Notes under the pieces: generated by a model
Databases searched by the model: none
What the model saw: the letters and a program-made list of their open reading frames with translations, nothing else
What the model was told of the DNA's origin: nothing
Assembly (NCBI GenBank): GCA_026874595.1
Contig: CM049313.1
Coordinates: forward strand, 58,113,159 to 58,177,158
Direction: 5' to 3'
Length of the DNA: 64,000 nt
From: Sipunculus nudus
Lineage: Eukaryota > Annelida > Sipuncula > Golfingiida > Sipunculidae
Translations under genes and position numbers: made by a program
In this document: piece by piece, positions 44,936 to 57,959 of the stretch
How positions within the stretch are numbered: position 1 is the stretch's first letter
How the letters are laid out: the number at the start of each line of letters is the position of its first letter

Positions 44936-46368
44936 TATATATATCTTTAATCTGGAAATGAAGGCCTCAGGCCCATATATCCAACATATATACATACAAA
45001 ATACATAATACATAATACATGGTCACGTGAAAAAAAACAATGATAAATGATAAGAATTAATAATTAATAAATAATTCAATGAATACAGTTTTCAACAATA
45101 CACAGTTATCATTGATAAAATATTAACAGAAATAACATTTTTATCAACTGAATAAATACACAGTGTAATATTATAAGGTAACTATTTGTGTTTCACAAAG
45201 TGATTAAAGTTAATGGTAATTACATAGAATAAATTTCATAACAACATAAAATATGATACATGGAAAATTGTTCACTTACTAGTTCAAAGAATCATTTAGA
45301 ATTGACTCTCTTTTGACAAATGCAATATATACAAATGCTGAAAGATTATTAATTGTGACATAATTTGTTGTGGACATTAATGAAACGAAAGATTTATCTT
45401 TAAATTCAGACAAATATTTTTCTCTTAGTGAAATATATAAAGAACATTTAATGACAAAATGGAACTCATCTTCAATATATGATTCTCCATGTTTAAGACA
45501 AAATTTACAACATCTCTCATCCCAGGCTATTTTCTTGTGGCGACCAACTTCAACTTCTAAGCTATGTGTTGATGTTCTAAGTCTTGCTAAACTAATTCTA
45601 TATCTTCTATTTGGAACTGCTGATAAATATAATTCAGTGTTTAATAAGCTTTTAAAGATAGCATATGTTTTCAATCTTTCTTTATTTTCTATGTTAGCTG
45701 TCCATTCTTGTCTTTCATTATCATGCAACCTTTGTTTGAAACCTGACAGAAATACATTAATATTAACTAAATCTTGAAATATCCATGTATATCCAAATCC
45801 AAATGAAAATAATATATTTTTTAGCCTTGTTGCCAACGTATACTTTCCTACCTCATCTAGCCTATGTAATTTAGAATATAAACGCTTAGGGTACCTATAA
45901 TTTTCCATTCTTAGTAATTTAACCCAATAAGAAATACATTTGAACATAAATATGATTTTTTAGACAAAACCTTCCACACTTACCAAGTGCTGCAGCATTT
46001 GGTGAAGAAGAGTTAATCCCAAGTACGTATTTACAAAATTTATTGTGGACCTGTTCTATTTTTATCTTGTTTTTTGTAACCCCATAATTCACTGCCATAT
46101 GAAAGTACAGGTACAGCGTTCTTATCAAACAAAGAAAATGATTCTTTTACAGTAATATATTTATTATCAGAAATGAATTTTCTTATCATTAAAACAGTTT
46201 TATTTGCTTGACACACAAGATGTTTTTCCATTTCTGCCCATTTCAGACAAGAAGTAATTACCCCTCCCAAATACCTATAACTATTGACTACTTCAAGCTT
46301 TCTTCCTTTATAATACCAGTTTTCATATTTCTTTAACGTCCCCCCATTTCTAAATACAACAACTTTAG
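44936..46368 (-). mobile_element. 5'-truncated LINE inserted in the LTR element
   Basis: Minus-strand pieces encode a non-LTR RT C-terminus: YRYLGGVITSCLKWAEMEKH, LFDKNAVPVLSYGSELWG, KIEQVHNKFCKYVLGIN, then a long C-terminal domain with RRYRISLARLRTSTHSLEVE, DERCCKFCLKHGE and IEDEFHFVIKCSLY. A frameshift lies near 46060 and another near 45945. The 3' UTR ends GGGCCTGAGGCCTTCATTTCC followed by AGATTAAAGATATATATAT, a typical LINE tail. Clade not assigned. Confidence 0.8.
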
Positions 46369-46654
46369 GTGGTATCCAGGTACTGTGCACTTTGTTTATT
46401 AGGTTGTGTGATTATATTGATTTGCTGTTATACTGTTGTTGTACTGTGTAATTGTATTGATTAAGTGTATTGTAATATTAGGGTTGTTTTAAGAATAAAT
46501 TATAGTTATTTGTTGACAAAAAAAAACACTGACTTCTTTATACATTCCCCTTAGAAATTTCACGCTGCCTAATGTTACAGAATCTGATTTTTTTTCTCAG
46601 TTACAAATTTTATGTTCATCACGCATACGTGATCTGTTAATATTAGGTTCCGTA
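46369..46654 (+). repeat. Truncated 3' LTR
   Basis: GGTGGTATCCAGGTACTGTGCACT to TATTAGGTTCCGTA, matching the last ~285 bp of the LTR at 41833. The upstream two thirds are missing at the junction with the LINE. Confidence 0.82.
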
Positions 46655-47400
46655 TAATCGAACGGTTCTTTTTTCCTGGATGGGTTAGCCAAATGTGTTA
46701 GATAAAGAGTTTTGTCAAACGGTTTGGCTTTAAAAGAGTCCACAATCTTTTTCGAGAAGTAGGCCCTGTGGCTGTGACCTTTGATACTGTTAGCTCAAAA
46801 TCGATAGGGGTCTTCATCCATGGGTGGTTCAGCCTTATTTGCAAGGTGAAATGTTTTGGTCATACAGTTTGGCTTTAAATGGGTCCACAAGCTTTTTCAA
46901 GAAGGCCCTGTGGCCGTGACCTTTGACTCCGTGACCTCAAAATTGATAGGGGTCTGTATCCATAGTTTGGTGAACCATATGAGCAAGGTGAAAAGTTTTG
47001 GTCAAACGGTTTGGTTTAAATGGGACCACACGCTTTTTTAAGATGCCTTGTCGCCGTGACCTTTGACCCCGTGACTTCAAAATGGAAAGGATTCTTCACC
47101 CGTGGGTGTGTAGGCCATATGTGCAAGATGACAGGTTTTGGCCAAACGGTTCGGCTTTAAATGGGTCCAAACGCTTTTTAAAGATCGAGGCAGGCAGTGT
47201 GGCCCTGACCATAGACCCCATGACTTAAAAATTGATAGGGTTCTTCATCCATGAGGGGGTGAGCCACATGTGCAAGAAGAAAGGTTTTTGTCAAACGATT
47301 TGGCTGGAAAAAAAGATCCATAAGCCACTTCCTGACGGACAGACGGGCAGAGGGACAAACGCATGAAAAGAGGCGTTAGTATATCCCCTTCGCAAGCAAC
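46655..47400 (+). repeat. ~145-bp satellite, right part
   Basis: Continues the array broken at 41832, with anchors near 46713, 46858, 47000, 47140 and 47288. It ends in CTGACGGACAGACGGGCAGAGGGAC, another tetranucleotide-like tail. Confidence 0.85.
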
Positions 47401-47489
47401 GAGGGGATAAAAAATTGAGCCCAGTGGACTATTGGAGGGGAAAATCAATTAAAACGAGGTACTGTAGGATACATACCTTGATTTAACAA

Positions 47490-48870
47490 GTGACCCAGGG
47501 GTCATGACGCTCAGCTGTCTAGCAAAACATTCATAAAAGGAATGTTATCAATGCCAGATTTTGCATGTGGTATCCCCATTCAACTTAAGCATAGCTCATA
47601 GGATATGGGTGACAGAGACCTAATTTCAGGTTTCCAGGGAGATTTTTCATGGACCTCCCTGAATGTCAAGTTAAAAGATTCTAGTTGCAATGTTTACAAT
47701 TTGTGCCCTGTAAACAGACAACTAAATCTTTGAAGGTCTCAAGAAAATGTGTAAAAAGTTAAAAAAAATCCAGGTTGTGACACCAGTCTGCAGGAACTGA
47801 TAAAACACTCCATAATTTATTTGAATACAAAGAATCATGGTGACGAATTCATTAGTTGTTCAGAAACTGGAGGTTTTTATAAAATGTTTAATTATACTGA
47901 AGGGTACTTACAAGCCCTATAGCTCAAAGGATATGGGTAACGGAGACCTTAATTACAGGTTTCCATAAAGACTTTTCATGGACCTCCCAGGTTATCCAGT
48001 TAGAAGATTGTAGGTTAAACAATTTGTGCCCTGTTAACAGATGACTGCTTCATTTGAAGGTCTCAAAAATAGAAAACGAATGCGCATAAATACGAAAAGA
48101 ATCCAGGTGGTGCCACCAGTCTGCAGAAACTGATAAAACACTCCATGATTTATGTGCATGGAAAGAATCATGGTGATCAATGCAATAGTTGTTCTTTTGA
48201 ACTTGGGCTTATATATAACTGGAGAATACTTGAGCTTTTCTATCAAGTTTTCAATTATTCTGGGGGGGGGGGGATACTTCGGAGCCCCAAAGCTTAAGAG
48301 TTTACGAGTAACAGAGACCTAATTTTTATGATTCAAAGGAGACTTTTCATGGGCCTCCCTGCATGTCAAGATAGAAGATTCTAGGTTCAGTCGTTACGAT
48401 TTGTGCCCTGTTAACAGATGACCATATCTTTTGAGGTCTCAAAAATAGAGAAAAAATCGTACAAAAATCGAAAAAAAAAACACAGGTGGCTCCAGCTGTC
48501 TGCAGAAACTGATGAAACACTCCGTGATCATTATCCAAAGAAAAAAAAACCATGGTGATCAATGCATTATTTGTTCAGATACTTGAGCCTTTGTATCAAA
48601 TTTTCTATTATTCTAGGGGGTACTTCGCAGCCCCATAGTTCAGAGATTATGGGTAACAGAGACCTAATTTCAGGTTTCCAAGGAGATTTTTCATAGACCT
48701 CCCTAGATATGAAGCAAAAAGTTTTCAGAACATGCAATTACGATTTGTGCCTGGTTAACGGACGGACAGATGGACAGACAGACAGGCAGACAGACGGACG
48801 GACGTCAGACATAGAGTGATTGCTATAGCTCAGATGACTTTCAGTCAGCTGAGCTAAAAAAACAATGGAT
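47490..48870 (+). repeat. Composite interspersed repeat with (GGAC/AGAC)n tail
   Basis: Same organisation as 3872-5180: head GTGACCCAGGGGTCATGACG, four units anchored by GGATATGGGTGACAGAGACC-like strings near 47600, 47930, 48300 and 48640, a tetranucleotide tail at about 48758-48800 and end TCAGCTGAGCTAAAAAA. Confidence 0.82.
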
Positions 48871-49670
48871 TTAATATTACACGCATTACAAACCATATTT
48901 TAGTCATGATTCCCTCCGTTGCTCATTACATATGCAACTTATCTAATTAGATATTTACTGGACAACCAGAAGGGAAGACCAGTTACAAAAGTAAGCGGAC
49001 ATACCATTTAATCACACTTTATTCATGCTTCTAAATTACATTCAGTTAGAAAATCCAATCAGTATTACTATTCCTATTAGACTAATGCATCTACACATGT
49101 ATAATTACATTTGCAAATTAGTTAATAAATGACACAAATATGCAATAAGCTTTATTTAAAAAAAAATACATATTACCGCTATTAAGTGAATTATTAAGCA
49201 ACAATTTCTGTTATGATAATCTCATGAAAACACCGCTACCTTTAATGTTGTTAAGTTGTCTAATTTGCATAATTTATTTTATTACATGTACTTTCAATTA
49301 TAAGATTTAATATAGATTTTTGTTATATTTAATCAAATATGAATATTTTGTACTCCAAATACTTATACTCTTTTTATAAAAGGCCTGTTATCAATGGAAG
49401 TGTTTTTATATAATAAGAATCACTTATTTATTCATATATAAAATTTTATACAAAATTATCGCATTAAATATGCACGATACAACATTTTTGGTAGCAGAAC
49501 CGATTCTGCATGAAATAATTCCTTGAAACGTCTAAGAAAAGTTTTCTTTTGAGATCAATAAAGGGTGATACAGGAATTTAATGTCTGTTTTCGAGTTATA
49601 TGTAAAACGATTTTTAATATGGCCGCTACTTATCCAAGACGACGGAAGAAAAAATGCAAAAATCTTTTTT
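48871..49670. other. AT-rich stretch between inverted repeat copies
   Basis: About 800 bp of very AT-rich DNA without genes, enclosed by composite repeats in opposite orientation. Confidence 0.5.
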
Positions 49671-50260
49671 TTTAGCTCAGCTGACTATAGCGATCACTTA
49701 ATGTTCGTCGTCCGCCCGTCTGTCTGTCTGTCCGTTAACAGGGCACAAATCGTAACCTTTAGACCTAGAAACTTCTAAGTGAAAATCCATGGAAACCATA
49801 AAAAACCTCTTTGGAAACCTGAAATTATGTCACTGTGACATAACTGTGATGGGGCCTGAAAAAACCCTCCATAATAATTTAAAAAAATTATACAAAAGCT
49901 TCAGTATCTGATTAACTAATGAATTGATTGCCATGATTATTCCCATGCATATTGATCATGGATTGATTCATCAGTTCCTGAAGACTGGTGGAACCATCTG
50001 TTATTTCTATTTCTTACACATTTTTTTTCTCTCTTTTTGAGATCTTCGGATAAGGCAGTTCGTCTGTAAGCAGGGCACAAATCGTAATCATAAGACCTAA
50101 AACTTCTCACTGTACAACCAGGGAGGATCTAGGCAAATCTCATTGGAACCCTGAAATTTGGCCATGGTGACCTATATTTTCTTCTTGTTGATTTTGAAGA
50201 ACTTTAATTGTTACAGATGAATAGGGATACCATGACCCATGGGTCAATTGTTAGTTACAT
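49671..50260 (-). repeat. Composite repeat, inverted shortened copy
   Basis: Reads inward from TTTTTAGCTCAGCTGACTATAG and CCGTCTGTCTGTCTGTCCGT, then about two internal units, to ATGACCCATGGGTCA. Reverse orientation relative to 47490-48870. Confidence 0.78.
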
Positions 50261-50595
50261 TATGATTCAAACTTTTGAAAAAGTATGTTTGCAAAAGTCT
50301 ACACAAAAATCTAACAGAATTCAGACATACCCGCATGCTCGTGAAAATCAAAATTCAGATATGTAACCGCAACAACCAGAAGTTTAAAATAAATAAAAAG
50401 AGTAAAGCTTTTAGACAATGTAGTGAAATTCGTGATATTGACTCAATTGGCACAACACAGTTTACTCTTATGCATATAAGCAAGCAACAATGACATAACT
50501 AAGAAACTTTCTGGATTTATTTTAGGCAGTACCTGTGAATAATTTTATAGTTTCTTGAGTCTCTTTTTTTCAGCATATTTTTTTTATAATCTCCC

Positions 50596-51420
50596 TTGTG
50601 CATATTATGCCAAATACACGACCTTGTAATACACGTGGGAGTACCACACCCGTGAGTGAAGCTTTTGATAGAATCCCAAACCACAGACTAGAACTGAAAT
50701 TACATCATCGTAGTGGGCCAGCAAGAAATTGCATAGGGTTCGAAGCTTGTTGTCTCTCGGTATTGCTGGATGATGAAAAGGAGTACCACGGAGCACTGTG
50801 CTAGTTCACCTTCTTTTGTTGGTATAATCAACAATAAACCGTTAATAGTAAGTAATCTACAATAAGTACAAGTAGATAATAAGTATCTCTTCATCAAACG
50901 AGGTGATACAAGATGTCTAAAAATATTAAGAAAGCCTCCAGAAGTGGGAGAAAGACGGGGTGAAGAAATTCAACACGGAAATGTGTGAAGCTATTGGTTA
51001 TATCAAAAAGCATTGTTATTTATTGGTAATTACAACATCTATGGCCAGACTTCAGCTGACAGACAGCTTACCACTCTCTTGCTGTCATCACATCAACTGC
51101 ACAGCTAAGAAGCCTAATAGAACCATAACTTTCATAAGAAAAGGAATATGTCCTGCTGTCCGAGATATATCAAGGACTTAATCTACATGTATTGTTTGCC
51201 GCCAAGTAGTTTACAGAGGGGCAACAATTATCAACGGCAAACTGCAGGAGATAGAGCAGTGTTGGAACAACTAGAGCTGGACTGCGTACAAGCCAGAGAA
51301 CAAAAGGCTTAAGCAACCATAATATATATAGTGGTTTGCAACCACATAGATATACCATCATTACCGCTGCTACCAATATTTGGAATATCTAAGGGCCACA
51401 ATCAACGCTTTCTTCAATAA
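50596..51420 (+). mobile_element. Decayed LINE reverse transcriptase remnant
   Basis: Frames broken by many mutations still show EAFDRIPNHRLELKLHH (RT motif before the catalytic loop), RSTVLVHLLLLV (from a GTVLGPLLFL-type motif) and, after shifts, a FNTEMCEAIGYIKK / NRTITFIRK series that matches the C-terminal half of Jockey/CR1-type RTs. Catalytic YxDD not seen. Confidence 0.6.
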
Positions 51421-52752
51421 AACTGCCGGGATTCCTGCTTCCCTGCCGGTATGGTACACTGAATCACATTCTCGAAACACTTTGATATAAAACAGCGAGT
51501 ACAACCCATCTATCATACCGTTAATTATTTAACCTCCCGACATACCCCTGACTTGGTCGGTATGTAAAAATGCTCCAGGTGAAATCATGCCAATTGATGT
51601 CAGATTAATAATAAAGGAGTACCCGCTGCCTTTGTTACAATGGTATTATGTATGGTCTTCTGAACTAAAGAGCTCATGCATTATTGTAAAATAATGTTTA
51701 CAATTATACGAGTAATAATATATGATATATTTATATATATATGTTATATATAATATGATTTTTTTATTTAGGCGAGTAAAGATTATTTCATTTATAATAT
51801 AAGTTAAATGTATTTACATATATTATATATAAATTTAACCCGGGGTACGTTATTTATTTGAAAGTTATTTTCAGAACAGTTACGGTGTCAACCGGACCTG
51901 AGCTTAGGCGACCAACTTCACGTTCAATGTGTTTTACCTCTAAGCCGACACCGGTACACTCCATTGGTCTTTCTATAGAATTAATGTCGAGCACGGGCAC
52001 GCTTGTCCTACATTCCCCCGGACAAAACATGTTTAAATGAAGATGGCCTGTTGCTTATATACCATTTCACTTTAATGATTGCAATAATGATCCAAAGAGG
52101 ATGACTGGATTTGTGAGTGTGTGTCGCTATTGACTTTGATGTCGATATAGAGTGGGATTCTTGGAAGGATTTAACTAAATTAGGTTTTTTTTAGTGATGG
52201 CATGACCTGTTTTGTGACCTATATTGCCTTGTTTACCAAAGTCCTACTACACGTCCCTAATGTTTTTATCACAATTAAAAATTTGGGAAATAAAATAATA
52301 CGCGGCTAAATACAAAAAGGCAGAGTCGGATATTGCGTCTGTTCTTCCCCAGCGCTCCAGAGATTTGTACAAAGTCTGCAAGAAATGCAATCACACATTT
52401 TTACCTGGCTCATTTGAGCAAAACCCTTTTCAATGGAGTCGGACTCAGCTGTTTGCTCAGTCATGCATAGGACATAACCAGAAATACAGAATTTTTTTAT
52501 TGTTTTTGATTGATATTATACTTTATTGGGGAAAACAACACATACCGTACCTGAATAAATATTACATCTTAGGATGAGACAATAAAAAATATTTAAAGTA
52601 AAACTGATAGAACAATTCATAATTTCAAAGTTATAATTATAATAATCGTAATGGGTCAGTTCGATCTCTGATAGAAACAGAAGAAGACAGAGTTTCCGCA
52701 AATACGTATAACTTCTGATATGGAACCTTAACTTAACTACCTCCGTAATTTT
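51421..52752. other. Intergenic, no gene recognised
   Basis: AT-rich with a TA-rich segment near 51715-51840. Nothing else identifiable. Confidence 0.5.
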
Positions 52753-53528
52753 TGTTACGGAGACAAATAAAGAAAATCAGATTCCGCAACACTACTCAGC
52801 GTGAAATGTCTAGAGGAATGAATAAAGAAAGTGTTTTTTGTTTATAATTATTATAATTTATTCTTAAAACAATCCTAACACTACAATACACTAAATCAAT
52901 ACAATTACACAGTATTTAAACTATAACACTAATAAAAATGTACATTACCAGAGTCTGGATCCTAGGCTTTGATTTCCGATCACAACTGTCAAAGCCCTAC
53001 AAGATTCCTTTAACACAATTAATCAACGTAAACAGTTCAAATAAATCTTCTCGGTGAATAGTCCGATTAAATCTCAAAGACAGTCTGCTGTAATCCAAAA
53101 GTGGAGTTCTGGTAATAATCCCATAGACAAACTGGAGACAATCCGTATACAATCTGTATAAAGTCCGTAGAATATCTGTATGTTCTGCAATTATCGGAAT
53201 CGATCCCAAAACTGACGAGAGAGTCACACTCTTCCGTGTCCGCTGGTATTTTCCTCTCTGCCTGCTCAAAACACAGCCCCCATTTAAAGCCTTTTCACCC
53301 GAAGTCCAGAAGCTTCTATATTCACAAACATTCCAAAAACAACACAACAATACACGCGCGCTCAAAGCGCATGAACAGACCCGTAACTTATAGTCTACAA
53401 CGAGCACTTTGTCTCTTCAAGGAGGGGTTCAACAAGTGCGGTTCCTATAGCAACACCGAGGGCTTGAGCCAAACACGAATCAGAATGCCACGGAAAACCC
53501 TGCGCATAATAAAAAAGTATCTGTAACA
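52753..53528 (-). mobile_element. Solo LTR of the Gmr1-like family
   Basis: Plus-strand ends TGTTACGGAG and CTGTAACA are the complement of the family's LTR ends. Inside are TCTAGAGGAATGAATAAAGAAAG and TTTATTCTTAAAACAATCCTAAC, complementary to the conserved end of the LTR at 22733. About 776 bp, no internal region attached, no clear target duplication. Confidence 0.82.
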
Positions 53529-54879
53529 CTTCCTATTATTTCACAATTCAACTTTGATTTTTAACATAGATTTATACACAGTAACAAATAAAGATCCCCG
53601 GTGAATTTCAAACCACATAAACTCTACTAAGTGAAAATAATCCATATCGTTGCAGCGATCCATGATTCGTTTAAATTGGGATGTGCGAATGAAAACTAAA
53701 ATGTTTGACGGATACCGTTGGACGGATACCGTTACTTTGCAAAGGCAAAACACTTACTCCATCCCTTTATCCGTATTCTCTTTAAAATTTAATGAGGTTC
53801 ACCTGTCTGATGTCCTACCGTTCAGTAGGTTCTTTGACTGTGTGTAATTTCGGATCATCTCCTAAAAAAAATCCATAACAAACCAAAACTCCCAGGTAAA
53901 TATAAAGATTGGACTATCTGGGCTTGCATTCTGCAAGGGGAGCTAGGAATACATAATCTATAAAACTGCTATGGGTAAAATACTAAGTTCTGTGTGAAAA
54001 TTGTATAATAGTGAGGCAGCTCTATAATATTAGTGCACTATTTGATTATTTCTTCCAGAAAGCACAGTTCACTTCCGTACCATATCATTATTTTTAGCAA
54101 GGAGCCTGCAAAGGGGAGATCTTGTAGTAGTGTTGGATTAACATAGGTATGCAATCCAGTGGCTGTCATTCTGACTTTCTTAAGTAAATCGCATGTCGAT
54201 TGGATCATAAATCCTGGCATCAAGAAGCAAAAATTACATTTTAGAGTTAACATGGTTTTTAACTCCATTGTGTCTCCGTTGGTAACCTATTTACATCAAT
54301 ATTGTTATGAACTATTAAAAAAAATATTTGTCTGATGGTGTCTTATGTCTTTCCATAAGATAAGGAACCAGAGTCAAGTTTCAAACATATCATAACAAAA
54401 ATTATCATTATTTTTTTACAATATCTTGAGCCTGGGAAACCTTTTATCTAATTCAGTGAGATTAGGTTTAAGCCGATTCGCAAAGTAATACTTTATAATG
54501 AATAGATTTCTATAATCTGCATTCAGACAGGATCAGGATGGGATGTAGTCCCAGTCAATTGCCAGAGAGGGAAGTTTTGCCCGGTGAGTGGAATTACCTT
54601 CCTTAATATGCAAGAGTGGCATTGTACTGGAAATGGAAAAAAAAAATTTTAAGAATAAAGTAATCTTCCGCCATTATGAACCAAAATTCACCTAACGCTT
54701 GCCCGTTATTGTTATTTTTCAAAAGCTGCACAAAAAATGTTAAATTACTTGGAGAAGCTGCCCTTGCGCAGAGGATCAAATTTAAAATGGTTATATGCTT
54801 GTGCATGTGAAATAATATGTCCCCTTTCTAACTTGTAAAAAGTTTTTTTTTTCAGTATGAATCCTCATGCAAATAAGAG
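53529..54879. other. Upstream of the CARD gene exons, no exon established
   Basis: AT-rich sequence. It may hold 5' exons of the plus-strand CARD gene, but none could be supported. Confidence 0.4.
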
Positions 54880-54930
54880 ATGAATACTTTATTATTTTAG
54901 TGATGTATCAAACAAATCTTTCCATTTTAG

Positions 54931-54999
54931 CCCATCCCTCTTTGTCACAGCCGCGTGTTGAAGCTGATAATTCTGCTGAAATTGATTCGAAGGCTCCAG
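54931..54999 (+). CDS. CARD gene, exon A (first copy)
   Basis: TTCCATTTTAG|CC ... CCAG|GTAAAC, 69 nt, phase 1 at both ends. Encodes PSLSQPRVEADNSAEIDSKAP, an acidic, probably disordered segment. Identical to the copy at 56044 except for Ile to Ser. A symmetric phase means that either or both copies can be included without frame change. No homology recognised for this exon alone. Confidence 0.55.
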
Positions 55000-55876
55000 G
55001 TAAACACACCTTTGCGAATATTTGTGAATGTTTTCATCACGTATAGGCTTCCTTGGTCTTGGGCTGAAAGTTATAGCTATCATTTAATTCATATCATTAA
55101 CGCTTTATGAGTTAGACAAATCGACAATTAGACAAATCAATAAATGAACACGCTTACTGAAGAGCTGAAAGTATCATCTTTTTTTAATCTTAACTCTAGC
55201 CTTATCAACGATACACCTGCATTTTTCGTTCTCTGTTTGAGACGTACGAGCTTTTGGCGAGAAACAATATCAAACACTTCACTAAATATGAGTTCGAAAT
55301 TATTCTTGTTTTCTTTTATATATCTGCAATCTGTTAAAGTATCCTACATTTTTTTCTGTAATTTAAAATAAAAATATCATTAAACATATCTCAATGGTTT
55401 CATTTTATGTCACTGCTGTGAAAAACCTTGTATTTTTTTACAGTATATAAAATGTATATTACCGAGTCCTACGGTTATAACCCACGACTGACTAATCTTA
55501 CATTTGTTGGACACAGTGGTAGACTTGCTTTTACGTTGTTTTACATTCATAAATGTTAATTGGTGGTCATGAAAAAGATATATATTCTTTTTTTCAGTCG
55601 TGTGGCATGTTTAGAAAAAGGTTATTCTTAATATTATTCGTAAATCCATTAATCTCACTGCTTTTATAGATTCATATGTGTCCGGTAAATTTTGAAAAAA
55701 AAACGTTCTCTCATAAGAGGTGAAAAAAAATATCTTTTTAATACATTAAATGAGGTTTTTTCAAAATCTAATATCAAATAAGAAAGCAAATTATTCAGGA
55801 ATAAGATGCTATATAATTCTCAATATTACGAAACACCAGTAATAACTTTATATGTCCAACTTTATTTATCTGAAAG

Positions 55877-55994
55877 CCGCTGAGAGTCTGAATGCAGCTC
55901 TACAACCCAGCGAAATCGTTACCCCCAATCAAACAGCAGATATAATAAACCAGCTGAGGACTCTCCGTGAACAACAAATGGCGTCAGATGAGAT
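55877..55994 (+). pseudogene. CARD gene, exon B (first copy), truncated pseudo-exon
   Basis: Starts with the same acceptor and AESLNAALQPSEIVTPNQTA as the intact exon at 57219, but the duplication junction cuts it after MASDEM. It has no donor and reads into a stop, so it should be skipped or would truncate the product. Confidence 0.7.
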
Positions 55995-56043
55995 GATTAC
56001 TTTATTATTTTAGTGTTGTATCAAACAAATCTTTCCATTTTAG

Positions 56044-56112
56044 CCCATCCCTCTTTGTCACAGCCGCGTGTTGAAGCTGATAATTCTGCTGAAAGTGATT
56101 CGAAGGCTCCAG
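56044..56112 (+). CDS. CARD gene, exon A (second copy)
   Basis: Same borders and length as the first copy (TTCCATTTTAG|CC, CCAG|GTAAAC). One visible amino-acid difference: AESDSK instead of AEIDSK. In frame with exon B at 57219. Confidence 0.55.
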
Positions 56113-57218
56113 GTAAACACACCTTTGCGAATATTTGTGAATGTTTTCATCACGTATAGGCTTCCTTGGTCTTGGGCTGAAAGTTATAGCTATCATTTAA
56201 TTCATATCATTAACGCTTTATGAGTTAGACAATTCAATAAATGAACACGCTTACTGAAGAGCTGAAAGCATCATCTTTTTATAATCTTTACTGTAGCCTG
56301 ATCAACGTTGTATTAGCTTGCATACGCCATAAGTTACCTACATGCACATTTAACCAGGCGATCTTCAGCTTTCTCAGCCAATCTGTATCTGAACCAACTA
56401 GCCTGTTTCATTCCTTAAGGGTGGGACCTGATTCACATGAATATCTAAATATTGATTATCTAGAATTTGAGTCTCTTATGCCGAACACTGCTTGGTATTC
56501 TTGAACTTTGCCAAGAGATTAACCCTTTGTCTCATATATCCTTTATTTTCACCGGTTACACCTGCATTTTTCGTTCTCTTTTTGAGACGTCAAGCTTTTG
56601 GTGAGGTACAATATCAAACACTTCACTAAATATGAGTTCGAAATTATTCTTGGTTTAATTTATATTTCTGCAATCTGTAACAGTATCCTACATTTTTTTT
56701 GTAATTTAAAAGAAAAATATCATTAAACATATCTCAATGGTTTCATTTTATGTCACTGCTGTGAAAAACCTTGTATTTTTTTACAGTATATAAAATGTAT
56801 ATTACCGAGTCCTACGGTTATAACCCACGACTGACTAATCTTACATTTGTTAGACACAGTGGTAGACTTGCTTTTACGTTGTTTTACATTCATAAATGTT
56901 AATTGGTGGTCATGAATAAGATATATATACTTTTTTCAGTCGTGTGGCATGTTTAGAAAAATGTTATTCTTAATATTATTCGTAAATCCATAAATCTCAC
57001 TGCCTTTATTGATTCATATGTGTTCGGTAAATTTTGAAAAAGAAAAACTTTCTCTCATAAGAGGTGAAAAAAATATCTTTTTACTACATTAATTGAGGTT
57101 TTTCCAAATCTAATCTCAAATAAGAAAGCAAATTATTCAGGAATAAGATGCTATATAATTCTCAATATTACGAAACACAAGTAATAACTTTATATGTCCA
57201 ACTTTATTTATCTGAAAG

Positions 57219-57455
57219 CCGCTGAGAGTCTGAATGCAGCTCTACAACCCAGCGAAATCGTTACCCCCAATCAAACAGCAGATATAATAAACCAGCTGAG
57301 GACTCTCCGTGAACAACAAATGGCGTCAGATGAGATATTACAAGAGATTTTGAGAAACTTAACCATGGGCACTCGAGACCCTATACACGATCGCCAAAGT
57401 CACAAGGACACTGCAGTGGTGTCTGTTGCTTTGGGCAGGGGAGACTCTGATAACG
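57219..57455 (+). CDS. CARD gene, exon B (intact copy)
   Basis: Acceptor TTATCTGAAAG|CC and donor ATAACG|GTAAGT, 237 nt, phase 1 at both ends. It encodes AESLNAALQPSEIV, then an amphipathic stretch NQLRTLREQQMASDEILQEI that looks like a coiled coil and could oligomerise the protein, then a polar tail (GTRDPIHDRQSHKD). It joins exon C in frame through a split Asp codon. Confidence 0.65.
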
Positions 57456-57959
57456 GTAAGTATATTGTAGGGGAAATCGGCCAATCACCGACCCTAGTTC
57501 ATCTCTAGAGTAACATGAGTTGTCGGAGAGCTGGCGAAAGACTGATTTCCTTCCACCTTTTTTAAATTATTTTTATTATATTTTCTGTTGTTGGAGGTTA
57601 CCGCTTAAAGCATTTTAGATTTGTTAAAAAGAAGACAATTTACGGTATCATTAGTTGCAGCAATATTTACGCTTTCATTCTACATTTTTATATTGAGTAA
57701 TGGCCAGCAGATTTCGTCCTGAACAGTTGACGACTAATAAAAGGCCCGGGCATTTCTAATAATACAATTTGAATCTAACTCTGTCCCATGTGCAATCTGT
57801 TGAAAAATCCGAACGGTAAAATAAAAACAAATTTTGATGCATTACTGATAGCGTATACTATAACATATATTATATCATTCACAGAAATAGAGTTCCGCTT
57901 TGAAATAATCATAATTTAGTTTTATCAAAAATGCTTTCTCATGCATGCTTCAACAACAG

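Larger units (their letters stand above)
41833..46654 (+). mobile_element. Second Gmr1-like LTR element, internally deleted and interrupted by a LINE
   Basis: A 5' LTR, exact primer-binding site, and gag related to the copy at 16773 are followed by a jump from the start of the protease region to the region just before the RT. A LINE fragment in the opposite orientation then occupies 44936-46368, and only the last ~285 bp of a 3' LTR remain. Integrase and most of the RT are absent. It sits inside the ~145-bp satellite. Confidence 0.82.
54880..57336 (+). repeat. Tandem genomic duplication within the CARD gene
   Basis: Unit 1 (about 54880-55993) and unit 2 (about 55994-57336) are nearly identical. 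Both start GAGATGA-TACTTTATTATTTTAG and contain exon A, a long intron and the first part of exon B. Unit 2 carries about 230 bp extra (about 56310-56540). The junction cuts exon B of unit 1. High identity in intron sequence implies a recent event. Confidence 0.85.

Noticed and set aside
54530-54562. Minus-strand AIDWDYIPS, similar to the EEVDWDYAPS strand of cupredoxin domains
   Set aside because: Only nine residues, followed by a stop, with no further family similarity or splice sites around it; probably chance.
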